DNA from: Flavobacteriales bacterium UBA2669
Lineage (GTDB): Bacteria > Bacteroidota > Bacteroidia > Flavobacteriales_E > Vicingaceae
NCBI GenBank assembly: GCA_002359215.1
Contig: DEMN01000006.1
Location: 124,001 to 188,000 of the forward strand
Direction: 5' to 3'
DNA: 64,000 nucleotides
Part shown: positions 17,364 to 24,180 of the stretch, piece after piece
Layout of the letters: every line of letters begins with the position of its first letter
How positions within the stretch are numbered: position 1 is the first letter of the stretch
Notes under the pieces: model-generated
What the model saw: the letters and a program-made list of their open reading frames with translations, nothing else
What the model was told of the DNA's origin: nothing
Database searches by the model: none
Translations under genes and position numbers: made by a program

Positions 17364-17408
17364 AATTTGTCATAATTTTGTTGTAATGTCAGGAATTAAT
17401 GACAAATT
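17364..17408. promoter_or_regulatory. Inverted repeat AATTTGTCAT-N25-ATGACAAATT upstream of grpE
   Basis: Two perfect 10-base arms at 17364-17373 and 17399-17408 face each other across 25 bases, with a further TGTCA at 17387-17391 in the spacer. The element lies at and above the -33 region of the candidate grpE promoter. Its position suggests an operator or activator site for the chaperone operon. No CIRCE element is present here. Confidence 0.4.
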
Positions 17409-17441
17409 AAACTTAAATTGGAATGAAAATAAGGTGGGTTT

Positions 17442-17975
17442 TTATTTTTTTTCGAATTTACTGAGGGCATCAATTAGTGCTTCACCTCTTAGGTTTTTGG
17501 CTATAATTTTTCCGTCACCGTCTATTAAATAATTAGATGGAATTGAGTTTATATTATAAAGCTGAGCACCTTCTGAATTCCAACCTTTAAGGTCGCTAGT
17601 ATGATTATCCCAAATTAACCCATCTTTTTCAATAGCTGCTTTCCAAAGATCAGTATTGGTGTCAAGAGAATAACCATAAACTGTAAAGCCTTTTCCATTT
17701 TTAAATTTTTTATCTTTAAACATGTTGTAAGCTTTAACTACTGCAGGGTTTTCTCTTCGACAAGGAACACACCAAGAAGCCCAAAAATCTATTAAAACTA
17801 CTTTTCCTTTTAAAGAGGACAATGCAATTTGTTTTCCTTCAGGATTATTGTATTTTAAATCGGGAGCTATTTCGCCAATGTTTAATCCTGTATTTTGTTT
17901 GTACATAAAACCAACAGTTACTAATATCATTAATAAAAGTGCAAATGTGGTTTTAAATTTCTTGATGATTTTCAT
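17442..17975 (-). CDS. TlpA-type thiol-disulfide reductase, membrane-anchored or secreted
   Basis: The 177-residue protein has an N-terminal hydrophobic segment (about 8-24) that serves as signal peptide or anchor, then a thioredoxin-like AhpC/TSA/Redoxin fold with the WCVPC active site (C69 and C72) in the setting LIDFWASWCVPCRRENP, and the downstream cis-proline segment SIPSNYLIDGDGKI. It should reduce disulfides in periplasmic proteins, such as cytochrome c partners or lipoproteins. It lies 46 bases after murA on the same strand and is probably co-transcribed with it. The exact partner is unknown. Confidence 0.85.
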   Translation of the reverse strand: MKIIKKFKTTFALLLMILVTVGFMYKQNTGLNIGEIAPDLKYNNPEGKQIALSSLKGKVVLIDFWASWCVPCRRENPAVVKAYNMFKDKKFKNGKGFTVYGYSLDTNTDLWKAAIEKDGLIWDNHTSDLKGWNSEGAQLYNINSIPSNYLIDGDGKIIAKNLRGEALIDALSKFEKK

Positions 17976-18021
17976 TTGTAAGAGGTTTGTTTGGAGAAGT
18001 TAAATCAATATTAGTGCCGCA

Positions 18022-19326
18022 TTATAATCTTATAATTTCAGCTCCAATATTATTCAAACGAGTATCAATATATTGGTATCCCCTGTCAATTTGTTCAATG
18101 TTGTTTATAATACTTGTTCCGTCTGCCGACATTGCAGCAATAAGCAAAGCTACACCAGCTCTAATATCAGGTGATGACATAGTGGTAGCTCTAAGATTGT
18201 AGTCTCTATTTATTCCAATAACGGTTGCTCTATGTGGGTCGCATAAAATAATTTGTGCTCCCATATCTTTTAGTCTATCAATAAAAAATAATCTGCTGTC
18301 AAACATTTTTTGATGAATAAGTACAGTGCCTTTTGCTTGGATAGCTGTTACTAATATTATACTCAATAAATCAGGAGTGAAACCTGGCCATGGGGCATCG
18401 TAAATTGTTGGTATAGAACCATCAATCATTCGTTTAATCTCATAATGTTTTTGAGAAGGAATGTAAATGTCGTCTCCTTTAATTTCCAAATGAATTCCTA
18501 ATCTTTCAAAAGTTTCAGGAATTCTTCCCAACATATCAACTCTACAGTTTTTTATAGTAATTTCAGATTGCGTTGTTGCTGCCAATCCTATAAATGAACC
18601 AATCTCAATAAAATCTGGAAGTAAAGTGTGAGTACAACCATTCATTTCTGAAACGCCTTCAATTTCAAGTAAATTAGAACCAACTCCTTTTATTTTTGCT
18701 CCCATACTGTTTAACATAGAGCAAAGTTGTTGTAAGTAAGGTTCGCAGGCAGCATTGTAAATAGTAGTTTTTCCTTTTGCCATTACGGCAGTCATAAGAA
18801 TATTAGCAGTTCCTGTTACAGATGGTTCGTCAAGTAAAATATATTTTCCTTCAAGTTTGTCCGCTTTAAGGGTGTAAAAGGTGTTTTTAGCATCGTACTC
18901 GTAGGTTGCTCCTAATTTAGAGAATCCTAAAAAGTGAGTGTCTAAAGGTCTTGCTCCGATTTTGTCACCGCCTGGTTTAGGCATGTAAGCAATTTTAAAT
19001 CGAGTTAAAAGAGGGCCTAAAATCATTATAGAACCTCTTAATGAAGCAGCTCTTTTTTTAAATTGGTCGCTTAATAAATAATCGAGGTTTATGTTGTCGG
19101 ACTGAAAATGAACTGTTCCATTTCCTGCACGGTTAACTTTAACGCCTAATTCTTTCAACAAATCAATTAAAAAATTTACATCTCTAATATCCGGAAGATT
19201 GTGTAAAGTAACTTTTTCAGCGGTTAGTAATACTGCACATACTACTTGAAGTGCTTCATTTTTGGCACCTTGAGGTGTTAATTCTCCTTTAAGTTTTGTT
19301 CCTCCTTTAATTTGAAAACTTCCCAT
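18022..19326 (-). CDS. murA: UDP-N-acetylglucosamine 1-carboxyvinyltransferase MurA
   Basis: The 434-residue EPSP-synthase-fold enzyme joins enolpyruvate to UDP-GlcNAc, the first committed step of peptidoglycan synthesis. It shows the KNEALQ substrate loop (K22, N23), RGSIMILGPLL (97-107) and the active-site loop KPGGDKIGARPLDTHF. The residue at the usual catalytic cysteine of this loop (C115 in E. coli) is aspartate here, D121. Cys-to-Asp at this site is known to keep activity and to prevent the covalent attack of fosfomycin. The ATG directly follows the TAA of the DUF4290 gene without any gap, so translation is probably coupled. Confidence 0.95.
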   Translation of the reverse strand: MGSFQIKGGTKLKGELTPQGAKNEALQVVCAVLLTAEKVTLHNLPDIRDVNFLIDLLKELGVKVNRAGNGTVHFQSDNINLDYLLSDQFKKRAASLRGSIMILGPLLTRFKIAYMPKPGGDKIGARPLDTHFLGFSKLGATYEYDAKNTFYTLKADKLEGKYILLDEPSVTGTANILMTAVMAKGKTTIYNAACEPYLQQLCSMLNSMGAKIKGVGSNLLEIEGVSEMNGCTHTLLPDFIEIGSFIGLAATTQSEITIKNCRVDMLGRIPETFERLGIHLEIKGDDIYIPSQKHYEIKRMIDGSIPTIYDAPWPGFTPDLLSIILVTAIQAKGTVLIHQKMFDSRLFFIDRLKDMGAQIILCDPHRATVIGINRDYNLRATTMSSPDIRAGVALLIAAMSADGTSIINNIEQIDRGYQYIDTRLNNIGAEIIRL

Positions 19327-19986
19327 TTAATATCTTCTTTTTTTAAAGTTACTTTTTGAACGTTGATTATTGTTTTTCTTTCCTCTAGGGGTATTAGATT
19401 GTTTTTTGGTTTTATCAACAGATAATATTTCGTCCGTACTTAAAAATTCAAAAGTATCTTCTAATTGCAACTTTCCTTGTGATAAAGTTTTTAAATCAGC
19501 AAGAATTAATTCATCATTAACACTATCTCTATTAAAAGTAAGATAGGTTTTTTTCATTAAGTTGGCTATTATTCTAATAAGGGCATTTTTTTCTTCTTTT
19601 TCTTCAAGAAGAATAGCTTGGTCTATTAGGTTTTCTATGGTTTTTCCATAATGTTTAAACCGGATGTTATTTTCTGGATAAGCTAACTTTTCAGGTTTTT
19701 TAGCTATAGCTTCTCTGTCGGGAAGTGGATAAGGAGAGTCAACATCTAATTTAAAGTCTGAAATAATAAAAAGATGATCCCATAATTTGTGCTTAAAATC
19801 TGCAATATCTCTGAGGTGAGGGTTTAATTGCCCCATAACACTTATTATGGCATTGGCAATTTTGTTTCTTTCTTCTTTATTTTCAACAGTCATGGCATGG
19901 TCAATCATTTTTTGAATATTTCTGCCATATTCAGGAATAACCATTTTAGGTCTTCGGGTATTGTAGTCTTTTTCTATGTTTTGCAT
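19327..19986 (-). CDS. DUF4290 domain protein
   Basis: The 219-residue protein matches the Bacteroidetes-specific DUF4290 family as I remember it (IPEYGRNIQKMIDHAMTVE, LNPHLRDIADFKHKLWDHLF, DVDSPYPLPDRE), which is regularly found beside murA. It is mostly helical and soluble, and ends with a strongly basic, low-complexity tail (about 195-219). The function is unknown; the fixed neighbourhood suggests a role linked to cell-wall precursor synthesis, which is inference only. Its stop codon abuts the murA start. Confidence 0.8.
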   Translation of the reverse strand: MQNIEKDYNTRRPKMVIPEYGRNIQKMIDHAMTVENKEERNKIANAIISVMGQLNPHLRDIADFKHKLWDHLFIISDFKLDVDSPYPLPDREAIAKKPEKLAYPENNIRFKHYGKTIENLIDQAILLEEKEEKNALIRIIANLMKKTYLTFNRDSVNDELILADLKTLSQGKLQLEDTFEFLSTDEILSVDKTKKQSNTPRGKKNNNQRSKSNFKKRRY

Positions 19987-20020
19987 TGTTTGTTTATTAT
20001 GTTCAATTGTACTTAAAAAT

Positions 20021-20028
20021 CAAAAGTA
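20021..20028 (-). promoter_or_regulatory. Candidate -7 box of the DUF4290-murA operon
   Basis: The minus strand reads TACTTTTG, matching TAnnTTTG, 35 bases upstream of the ATG at 19986. A -33 TTG is not evident at the expected place. Confidence 0.4.
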
Positions 20029-20058
20029 ATTATTTTTTTAGGGATTGTATTAATTCGT

Positions 20059-22374
20059 TTAATTTATCACGGTTAACTTGGCAAATTTTAACAAGAGTTG
20101 CTTGGTGCCACTTTGCTGAAAATTAACGGTTGCCTTTCCATTTTCAATGTTGGTGATTATTCCATTGCCAAATCTTTCGTGGTTGACCATAGTGCCTTCT
20201 TTTAAATCTAAACTTTCAGCACTAGAAGATGCTACTTGTTGGTTAGGAGAGATTTTTTTTAAGTTTTTGGGCAATGGTGGTGGAGTATGCTGTTTTGTTT
20301 GTTGCTGATTAGAGCTTTTATAATTAGATTTATTTTGGTAGTTTGAAGTGTAAGAATTTCTTTCAAAATCGAAAGAAGCTGGTTGAGATGAAGGAATTGA
20401 TTTTGGTGTTTGAAAGTCTAAAAATTCATCATCTATTTCAGAAAGAAAACGACTTGGCTCATTAAATTGTGCTGTTCCAAACTTATATCTCGAAACTGCA
20501 TAAGAGAGTGTAAGTGATTTTTCTGCTCTTGTTACAGCAACATAAAAAAGTCTTCTTTCTTCTTCTAAATCTGCTCTTGATGTAAGTGAAAGTTGAGATG
20601 GGAATAAATTTTCTTCTAAACCAACAATAAAAACATGAGGAAATTCCAAACCTTTGGAGGCATGGATAGTCATTAACGTAACTTTATCTTTATCTTCATC
20701 TTTTTCATTATCTGCGTTGGTTAGTAGTGCCACATCTTGCAAGAATTCCGGCAAACCTCTTGGTGTAACATCCTCTTCTAAATCATTTTCGTTTTCACTG
20801 AATTCTTTCAAACCATTTAATAATTCCTGAATATTTTCATACTTACTTATGCCTTCTGGAGTTCTGTCGCTAAAAAGTTCTTTCAGAATTCCTGATGTAG
20901 AAGCAACTTCATGTCCTAAATCATAAGCATTTTTAGTTTGTAATTGAATTTGGAAACTTTTAATCATTTCTACAAATTGGGCTAACTTATTTTTAGTTCC
21001 ATTATTAATATCAACAGGATAGTAATTAATGTTGGTAATAATTTCCCAAATAGGTTTTTGTTGGTTTACGGCAGTAATAGAAATTTTGTCAAGAGTAGTG
21101 TTTCCGATTCCTCTAGCAGGATAATTAATAACTCTTTTTAGCGATTCTTCATCGTTAGGATTAACAATTAATCTAAAATAGGCCAACATATCTTTCACTT
21201 CTTTTCTTTGATAAAAAGAAAGTCCACCATAAATTTTATAAGGAATGTTTTTTCTTCTTAATGATTCTTCAATAGATCTTGATTGATTGTTGGTTCTATA
21301 AAGAACTGCAAAATCTTTGTTTTTAGCTTTTTCTTGCTGTTGGATATCAAAAATAGCATTGGCAATAATTTTTCCTTCTTCATTTTCTGTAGCAGCAGCG
21401 TAAACTTTTATGTTATTACCTAGTTCATTAGAAGTAAAAACGTTCTTTTCTAATTGATGTTTGTTATTTTTAATGATGTTGTTAGCAGCTCCTACAATTG
21501 TTTTGGTTGAACGATAGTTTTCTTCTAATTTAAACGTTTTTAATTCCGGATAATCGTTTTTGAAATTTAAGATGTTTTCGATGTTAGCTCCTCTAAAAGC
21601 ATAAATACTTTGCGCATCGTCACCAACAACACATATGTTTTGAAAAACAGCTGCTAATTTTTTTACAATAATATATTGAGAAAAGTTAGTATCCTGATAC
21701 TCGTCAACTAAAATGTATTTAAAACGATGTTGATATTTATGCAATACGTCAGGAAAATCTTTAAAAAGAATATTGGTTTTAAACAGTAAATCATCAAAAT
21801 CCATTGCTGAGGCTTGAAAACAACGAGCTTCATAAGTTTGGTAAACTTCGCCAATTCGGGGTTTGGCTGCTTGTCTGTCTTCGCTTTGAAGTGTCACGTC
21901 ATTAACATATCTTGTAGGAGAAATTAAATTGTTTTTGGCGCTAGAAATTCTGTTTAACACTAAGTTGGGCTTATAAATTTTATCATCAAGGCCTTTTTCT
22001 TTTAAAATGGTTTTGATAAGATTTTTAGCATCTTGAGTATCATAAATTGTAAAATTAGAAGGATAACCAATTTTTTCAGATTCGGTTCTTAAAATACGAG
22101 CAAAAACAGAATGAAACGTTCCCATCCAAATGTTTCGAGCTTCGTTATAGCCAATAATTTTACCAATTCTTTCTTTCATTTCTTGAGCAGCCTTATTGGT
22201 AAAAGTAAGTGACAAAATATTGAAAGGGTCAATACCATTATTTATTAGGTGAGCAATTCTGTAGGTAAGTACCCTGGTTTTTCCAGAGCCGGCACCAGCA
22301 ATTACCATCACAGGACCTTCAGTATTAGTAACTGCATCTTGTTGTGCAGGATTTAATTCATTTAAATAGTTCAT
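20059..22374 (-). CDS. UvrD/PcrA-type ATP-dependent DNA helicase
   Basis: The 771-residue superfamily 1A helicase begins with the Q motif (LNPAQQDAV), then Walker A GAGSGKT at 27-33, motif II DEYQDTN, motif III VVGDDAQSIYAFRGA, motif IV region LEENYRSTKTI, and motif V/VI (TIHASKGLEFPHVF, VAVTRAEKSLTLSYA). A Ser/Gln-rich linker (about 670-715) joins a C-terminal Tudor-like domain (HERFGNGIITNIENGKATV) typical of PcrA/UvrD, which contacts RNA polymerase. It unwinds 3'-5' in repair and replication-fork maintenance. A -7 box ends 5 bases before the ATG. The gene is divergent from the collagen-like gene. Confidence 0.93.
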   Translation of the reverse strand: MNYLNELNPAQQDAVTNTEGPVMVIAGAGSGKTRVLTYRIAHLINNGIDPFNILSLTFTNKAAQEMKERIGKIIGYNEARNIWMGTFHSVFARILRTESEKIGYPSNFTIYDTQDAKNLIKTILKEKGLDDKIYKPNLVLNRISSAKNNLISPTRYVNDVTLQSEDRQAAKPRIGEVYQTYEARCFQASAMDFDDLLFKTNILFKDFPDVLHKYQHRFKYILVDEYQDTNFSQYIIVKKLAAVFQNICVVGDDAQSIYAFRGANIENILNFKNDYPELKTFKLEENYRSTKTIVGAANNIIKNNKHQLEKNVFTSNELGNNIKVYAAATENEEGKIIANAIFDIQQQEKAKNKDFAVLYRTNNQSRSIEESLRRKNIPYKIYGGLSFYQRKEVKDMLAYFRLIVNPNDEESLKRVINYPARGIGNTTLDKISITAVNQQKPIWEIITNINYYPVDINNGTKNKLAQFVEMIKSFQIQLQTKNAYDLGHEVASTSGILKELFSDRTPEGISKYENIQELLNGLKEFSENENDLEEDVTPRGLPEFLQDVALLTNADNEKDEDKDKVTLMTIHASKGLEFPHVFIVGLEENLFPSQLSLTSRADLEEERRLFYVAVTRAEKSLTLSYAVSRYKFGTAQFNEPSRFLSEIDDEFLDFQTPKSIPSSQPASFDFERNSYTSNYQNKSNYKSSNQQQTKQHTPPPLPKNLKKISPNQQVASSSAESLDLKEGTMVNHERFGNGIITNIENGKATVNFQQSGTKQLLLKFAKLTVIN

Positions 22375-22378
22375 AGAA

Positions 22379-22386
22379 CAAAGGTA
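22379..22386 (-). promoter_or_regulatory. Candidate -7 box of the helicase gene, next to the start codon
   Basis: The minus strand reads TACCTTTG, matching TAnnTTTG, and its last base is 5 bases from the A of the ATG at 22374. The implied transcript is practically leaderless. No -33 TTG is seen at 17-21 bases. Confidence 0.4.
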
Positions 22387-22524
22387 AGTTTATGAAGAGT
22401 ATTATTTATCTATTGTGGAAAACTTTGTCAAGTTGAAAATAACCTATGCAACTCTTTTTAATTAATAAACGTCATGCACTTGTTAGCTATTTATAAGTAA
22501 AAATGCTATATTAAACTAAGTATA

Positions 22525-22557
22525 TTTGTTTAATAACATAAAATATTTTTATATTTG
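22525..22557 (+). promoter_or_regulatory. Candidate promoter TTTG-N21-TATATTTG of the collagen-like gene
   Basis: TTTG at 22525-22528 and TATATTTG at 22550-22557 are 21 bases apart. A second TATATTTG at 22521-22528 overlaps the -33 part, so two overlapping start sites are possible. The leader to the ATG at 22616 would be about 55 bases. Confidence 0.55.
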
Positions 22558-22615
22558 ACAATTAAATTTCAATTTTAAGACATAACACAAAATAAATAAA
22601 CATAAATAATTAATT

Positions 22616-24115
22616 ATGAAAAAAATAATTTTTACTATAAGCATTGTTTCTGCTAGCTTATTTGGGTATTCTCAAAATGTTGGTATAAATACAACAGGAG
22701 CACTTCCAGATGCTTCTGCAGGGTTAGATATAGACTTTACTAATAAAGGATTGTTAGTTCCTAGAGTTTCATTGACATCAACAACAGATGTTGTGACAAT
22801 TCCAACACCAGCAACTAGTTTGTTAGTTTATAACACGAATGCCGCTATGACAGGGGGAGCTGTAGGATATTGGTATTATGATGGAACACAATGGGTTCAG
22901 GCACTTGGTCCTGCTGGTCCTGCTGGTCCTGCTGGTCCTGCTGGTGCAGCCGGCCCTGCTGGTCCACAAGGCCCACAAGGTCCTGCCGGTCCAGCTGGCC
23001 CTACGGGAGCAACTGGTGCGACAGGTCCTGCCGGCCCTACGGGAGCTACAGGAGCGGCTGGTCCACAAGGTCCGCAAGGTCCTGCTGGCCCTACTGGAGC
23101 AACTGGTGCGACAGGTCCTCAGGGACCACAAGGTCCAATGGGGCCTTCTTGGACATTGACTACGCCATCTTTTAATGCAAATGGAAATGTTATAGTAAAT
23201 GGTACTGCTGGTTCAGGTGGTCCTGTTACTTCTACACAAGCTGCGTGGTTAACTACTGGTAATGCAGGTATTGCAGCAGCCAATTTTATTGGGCCAACAA
23301 ATGCAGCAGATTTTAAATTTAGAACCAATAATTTGGAAAGAATGACCATTGAAGCTAATGGAAATATTGGTATTAAAACAGTTACTCCGACAAGTATGTT
23401 ACAAATGACTAATGGAGGTGTAAATGTTGGTGCAAATGCAATGGCGGCATATGATAATTTAGGTATTGATGGGGTTTCTTTGTCTGGATATAATCAAGGA
23501 ACAACTAATCCATATAACGGAATAGAAGGTATTACAAATTATGGTGGAACAGCCAATGCTCCAGCAGGTGTTTTTGGATTAGCAATTAATAATAGTCTGA
23601 CCCATAGAGCAATTGGTGTTAGAGGTGCTGCTAATGGAAGAGATGGGATAGGTGTTTATGGTTCTAGACAGAATACAGGCGGGACTGTTGGTTGGGGAGG
23701 ACTTTTTTTAAATGACTTGGGTTATACTGGATTTTTTGGTGCAGCATCAGATAGAAGGTTGAAAAAAGATATAAAACCTCTTGAAGGAGCGTTAGCTATA
23801 GTAAGTAAGTTGAATCCTGTTTCTTATTATTTTGATCTACAGAAATACCCTAATATGGGTTTAAATACAGAGAAAGAGTATGGTTTTATTGCACAAGAAG
23901 TAGGTGAGATTTTACCTGAAATTGTAAGAGAAAAAGGATTGAATACAAATGGTACTGTTGAGATCAAAGAAAATGATTTGCCAAATGATAAAGTTGAAGT
24001 CTTTTCTGTTATGGATTATACTCGTATAATACCAATTCTTACTCAAGCAATTAAAGAACAACAGGAAATTATTAAGTCGCTTGAAAAAAGAATTGAAGCA
24101 TTGGAAAATAAATAA
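22616..24115 (+). CDS. Collagen-like repeat protein with C-terminal S74-type (endosialidase chaperone) domain
   Basis: The 499-residue protein has a signal peptide (about 1-20, ending YSQ), a beta region with a typical Bacteroidetes 'TGALPDASAGLDIDFTNKGLLVPRV' style start, then 27 uninterrupted Gly-X-Y triplets at residues 98-178 (mostly GPA, GPQ, GAT, GPT). A fibre-like beta region follows, then a C-terminal segment beginning SDRRLKKDIKPLEGAL that matches the S74 intramolecular chaperone domain of phage tail spikes, and a final coiled coil (ILTQAIKEQQEIIKSLEKRI). The design implies a trimeric surface fibre whose chaperone trims itself. No T9SS tail is present, so the export route after the Sec step is unclear. 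Confidence 0.8.
   Translation: MKKIIFTISIVSASLFGYSQNVGINTTGALPDASAGLDIDFTNKGLLVPRVSLTSTTDVVTIPTPATSLLVYNTNAAMTGGAVGYWYYDGTQWVQALGPAGPAGPAGPAGAAGPAGPQGPQGPAGPAGPTGATGATGPAGPTGATGAAGPQGPQGPAGPTGATGATGPQGPQGPMGPSWTLTTPSFNANGNVIVNGTAGSGGPVTSTQAAWLTTGNAGIAAANFIGPTNAADFKFRTNNLERMTIEANGNIGIKTVTPTSMLQMTNGGVNVGANAMAAYDNLGIDGVSLSGYNQGTTNPYNGIEGITNYGGTANAPAGVFGLAINNSLTHRAIGVRGAANGRDGIGVYGSRQNTGGTVGWGGLFLNDLGYTGFFGAASDRRLKKDIKPLEGALAIVSKLNPVSYYFDLQKYPNMGLNTEKEYGFIAQEVGEILPEIVREKGLNTNGTVEIKENDLPNDKVEVFSVMDYTRIIPILTQAIKEQQEIIKSLEKRIEALENK
22907..23149 (+). repeat. Collagen-like Gly-X-Y coding repeat, 27 triplets
   Basis: The stretch is a 9-base-step coding repeat (GGTCCTGCT and variants) with clearly higher GC than the rest of the window. 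Larger blocks recur, such as GPTGATGAT at three places and GPQGPQGP at three places, which shows expansion by unequal exchange or slippage. All three plus-strand frames and one minus-strand frame stay open through it; those are artefacts of the repeat. Confidence 0.95.
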
Positions 24116-24137
24116 TATAAATTTTTGCTGTTTTCTA

Positions 24138-24159
24138 TTACTTTAAATATTTAAAGTAA
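24138..24159. repeat. Perfect 22-bp palindrome between two surface-protein genes
   Basis: Each half is TTACTTTAAAT read inward. It lies in the 65-base gap between the collagen-like gene and the large type B protein gene. It could fold as a hairpin in the mRNA, acting as a processing or attenuation element, or be a protein site. No T-run follows on the plus strand, so a simple intrinsic terminator is unlikely. Confidence 0.45.
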
Positions 24160-24180
24160 AACAATTAACAAATTAATAAG

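Noticed and set aside
22375..22615. Divergent AT-rich gap considered as a replication origin, with TTTTCCACA-like word on the minus strand near 22412
   Set aside because: Only one DnaA-box-like word is present and no dnaA, gidA or other origin marker is nearby; promoter sequences explain the gap.
22823..23175. Several alternative-frame reading frames in the collagen repeat
   Set aside because: They arise from the periodic GC-rich repeat, consist of simple Leu/Val, Ser/Cys/Trp or Arg/Ser/Thr repeats, and lack their own signals.
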